From Bacteroidales bacterium UBA1208 (lineage in GTDB: Bacteria; Bacteroidota; Bacteroidia; Bacteroidales; P3), in NCBI GenBank assembly GCA_002309955.1, contig DBXQ01000066.1, positions 1,399 through 8,056 of the forward strand: a stretch of 6,658 nt of DNA, written 5' to 3'. Under the pieces are notes generated by a model, which was given only the letters and a program-made list of their open reading frames with translations, was not told the DNA's origin and ran no database searches. The position numbers were made by a program, and so were the translations under genes. This document shows positions 4,800 to 6,658 of this stretch, piece by piece (within the stretch, counting starts at the first letter, position 1; each line of letters begins with the position of its first letter).

Positions 4800-5945
4800 A
4801 TGGAAAATTTTGATGACATACGACCTTATAACGAAGAGGAAGCCCCTGCCGCATATCATAGACTGATGGAAGACAGGCACTTCCAAGACGCTATTGTCAA
4901 GTGTTTGCCCGACTATTCCATCGAGCAGTTCCGCCAAGATTTTGCCTCTTTCCACAGTATCGAGGAGGTACAGGCATCCTTCGACCGCCGCTTCATCGAG
5001 ACTTTCCTGAAGAACTTCTCCAAGGGAATTACCTTCTCCGGCATCGAAAACGTGGAGCCTGACAAGGCTTACCTCTATATCGCCAATCACCGCGACATCA
5101 CGTTCGACTCCGCGATGTTGCAGTACTACTTCTTCCTCGAACAGCGGCACACCTCCAAAATTGCTATCGGTGACAACCTGATACAGACCCCCACGTTGGT
5201 GGAGGTGGCGCGCCTCAACAAGATGTTCCTCGTCAAGCGGTCGGGCACCCTGCGCGAGAAACTGCTCTTCTCACAGTACCTGTCGGACTATATTCGCTAC
5301 AGCCTCCTCGAGGAGGGCGAGTCGGTGTGGATTGCCCAGCGCGACGGGCGCACCAAAGACGGCTATGACTACACCAAGCAGGGACTGCTCAAGATGATCA
5401 CGATGGGACACGCCAGCGAATTGGTGGAAAACGTCCGCCAGCTGAACATCACCCCGGTGACCATCTCCTACGAGTACGAGCCCTGCGACGCCCTCAAGGC
5501 CCGTGAACTCGCCCTCAGCGAGAACGGGCAACACTACCAGAAGTACCCCGGCGAGGACTTCGACAGCATCAAACAGGGCATTTTCGGCCAAAAAGGGAAA
5601 ATCTCCCTCGTTATCGGCACGCCCCTCGACGAGGCCCTCAACACCGTGCCCGCCGATATCAACAACAATGACAAACTGCTCCATATCTGCAAGTTGATAG
5701 ACGAGCAAATCTATAAAAACTACAAACTTTACGCCACCAACTACATCGCCCACGACTTGATGTGCGGAGACAATGCCTACAGTTCTTTCTATACCCCGGA
5801 AGAGAAGGAGGCCTTTGTCGCTTACCTGCAGAAAAAGGCTGTGGTGCGCGATGTGCCCACAGAGAAGATGATGCAATATCTCCTCCACATCTACGGCACT
5901 CCGGTGGACACCCATTACGGAACCCCCATCACCCCAATATCGTAA
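4800..5945 (+). CDS. PlsC-type 1-acylglycerol-3-phosphate acyltransferase family protein
   Basis: A 381-residue glycerophosphate/lysophosphatidate acyltransferase-type enzyme, expected at the inner membrane, transferring an acyl group to a glycerophosphate or related lipid acceptor. The acyltransferase core spans about residues 75-230. It contains the catalytic block IANHRDITFDSAM (His97), block II FLVKRSG (143-149), the acceptor-phosphate block IAQRDGRTKDG (178-188) and block IV ITPVTISYEYEP (217-228). The spacing from His97 to Asp103 is HX5D instead of the usual HX4D. No strong transmembrane helix is seen. The protein is longer than E. coli PlsC (about 245), with an extra N-terminal helical part and a C-terminal part of about 150 residues. 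I start at 4800 because the -7 box at 4774-4781 lies inside the longer frame that begins at 4656. The next gene follows after 12 bases, giving an envelope-biogenesis operon. The exact acceptor is unknown. Confidence 0.9.
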   Translation: MENFDDIRPYNEEEAPAAYHRLMEDRHFQDAIVKCLPDYSIEQFRQDFASFHSIEEVQASFDRRFIETFLKNFSKGITFSGIENVEPDKAYLYIANHRDITFDSAMLQYYFFLEQRHTSKIAIGDNLIQTPTLVEVARLNKMFLVKRSGTLREKLLFSQYLSDYIRYSLLEEGESVWIAQRDGRTKDGYDYTKQGLLKMITMGHASELVENVRQLNITPVTISYEYEPCDALKARELALSENGQHYQKYPGEDFDSIKQGIFGQKGKISLVIGTPLDEALNTVPADINNNDKLLHICKLIDEQIYKNYKLYATNYIAHDLMCGDNAYSSFYTPEEKEAFVAYLQKKAVVRDVPTEKMMQYLLHIYGTPVDTHYGTPITPIS

Positions 5946-5957
5946 TTCCTTAAAACT

Positions 5958-6658
5958 ATGGATGAAATACAACCCCCGTCGAGAATAAAGATTCTGATTG
6001 TCCGATTGAGTTCCATCGGCGACATTGTGTTGACAACTCCCGTTGTCAGAGCCGTGAAACAACAAGTACCAGGTGTTGAATTGCATTTTTTGGTTAAAAA
6101 ACAGATGGCGCAAGTGATTTCCACCAATCCTTACGTCGATAAGTTGCATTTGTATGATACCAACGACCTGAATGCCACTTTTGGCGAGTTGAGGGCTGAA
6201 AAGTTCGACTTTGTCGTGGACCTGCAAGGCAACCATCGTTCACGTCAGGTGATCCGGAAACTGCACGTGCCCTTCTCCACATTTCCCAAACTCTCCGCCA
6301 AGAAGTTTATCAGTGTGGTTTTCAAGCTGAACCTGCTGCCCGACGTGCATATTGTGGACCGCTATTTCGAGGCTGTCATCGGCCTGGACGTGCACAACGA
6401 CCACAAGGGGCTCGATTTCTTCATTCCTGAGGAGGGCGAGTTCGACGAGGACGACCTGCCGATGGTGTTCGAGGACGGTTTCGTGGCGATAGTGCTGGCG
6501 GGCCAGCATTTCACCAAGCGCATCCCTGTCACCAAAGTGATAGAGATTGGCAGTATTTTGCACAAACCGGTGATGCTGTTGGGTGGCAAGGATGTGTTCG
6601 AGGCGGGTGAGGAGATTGTGGCTGCTCTCGGCGACCGCGCCTACAACGGCTGCGGCAA
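5958..6658 (+). CDS. Glycosyltransferase family 9 (heptosyltransferase-like), partial at right edge
   Basis: The first 233 residues of a GT-B fold family-9 glycosyltransferase, the group that includes the ADP-heptose:LPS heptosyltransferases WaaC and WaaF. The start, ILIVRLSSIGDIVLTTPVV (residues 12-30), carries the family's GD-x-x-x-T-x-P signature with the expected catalytic Asp22. VDLQGNHRSR (88-97) is the next typical block. The second domain begins around 175 (FVAIVLAG), with HFTKRIP (184-190) as the donor-binding Lys-Arg stretch and MLLGGKDVFE at 206-215. The stop lies beyond the window; full members are usually about 340-350 residues. The ATG at 5958 is 12 bases after the acyltransferase stop, so the two are probably cotranscribed. 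A role in lipid A-core or other cell-surface glycan assembly is likely, but the sugar donor cannot be read from the sequence. Confidence 0.9.
   Translation, partial: MDEIQPPSRIKILIVRLSSIGDIVLTTPVVRAVKQQVPGVELHFLVKKQMAQVISTNPYVDKLHLYDTNDLNATFGELRAEKFDFVVDLQGNHRSRQVIRKLHVPFSTFPKLSAKKFISVVFKLNLLPDVHIVDRYFEAVIGLDVHNDHKGLDFFIPEEGEFDEDDLPMVFEDGFVAIVLAGQHFTKRIPVTKVIEIGSILHKPVMLLGGKDVFEAGEEIVAALGDRAYNGCG

Noticed and set aside
5271..6236. 321-codon open frame on the minus strand opposite the acyltransferase and glycosyltransferase
   Set aside because: It is antisense to two clearly conserved genes and its Val/Gly/His-rich composition is typical of a mirror frame.

Overview
The window looks like chromosomal DNA from a Bacteroidetes, probably Bacteroidales. 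The coding sequences lack Shine-Dalgarno sequences. Two elements match the Bacteroidetes -7 box TAnnTTTG exactly. One sigma factor begins with the MRxLKITKSxTNRE-type N-terminus that I associate with Bacteroidetes RpoD. No tRNA, rRNA, CRISPR array, transposase or integrase is visible.

Layout. From 4611 down to the left edge everything reads on the minus strand. A LemA-like membrane-anchored protein (4611-4093) overlaps by ATGA a three-segment membrane protein of 366 residues (4096-2996). A gene-poor, AT-rich stretch follows (2995-2540). Then come two collinear, tandem RpoD-family sigma factors of exactly 288 residues each (2539-1673 and 1527-661), and a gene cut by the left edge (584-1), possibly the N-terminal part of a Bacteroidales AAA+ ATPase. 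From 4800 rightward everything reads on the plus strand: a PlsC-type acyltransferase (4800-5945), then after 12 bases a family-9 glycosyltransferase cut by the right edge (5958-6658). The divergent spacer 4612-4799 holds an exact -7 box for each direction and a 20-base inverted repeat.

How the parts relate. The plus-strand pair fits envelope synthesis: glycerolipid acylation plus LPS-type sugar transfer. The minus-strand LemA-like pair is a translationally coupled membrane module whose subfamily resembles proteins carried by large phages as well as bacteria. The two sigma factors are about 43% identical to each other by hand count. They differ from ordinary RpoD at residues that open and read the promoter, and both end in Tyr-Leu-Ala-Ala, resembling an ssrA-type ClpXP degron. 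A 13-base motif occurs once upstream of the LemA-like pair and once far upstream of the first sigma gene, which hints at shared control. The 456-base stretch before that sigma gene may be a long structured leader with two tiny open frames. I regard the sigma pair with its leader, and the LemA-like module, as the most promising parts of the window.
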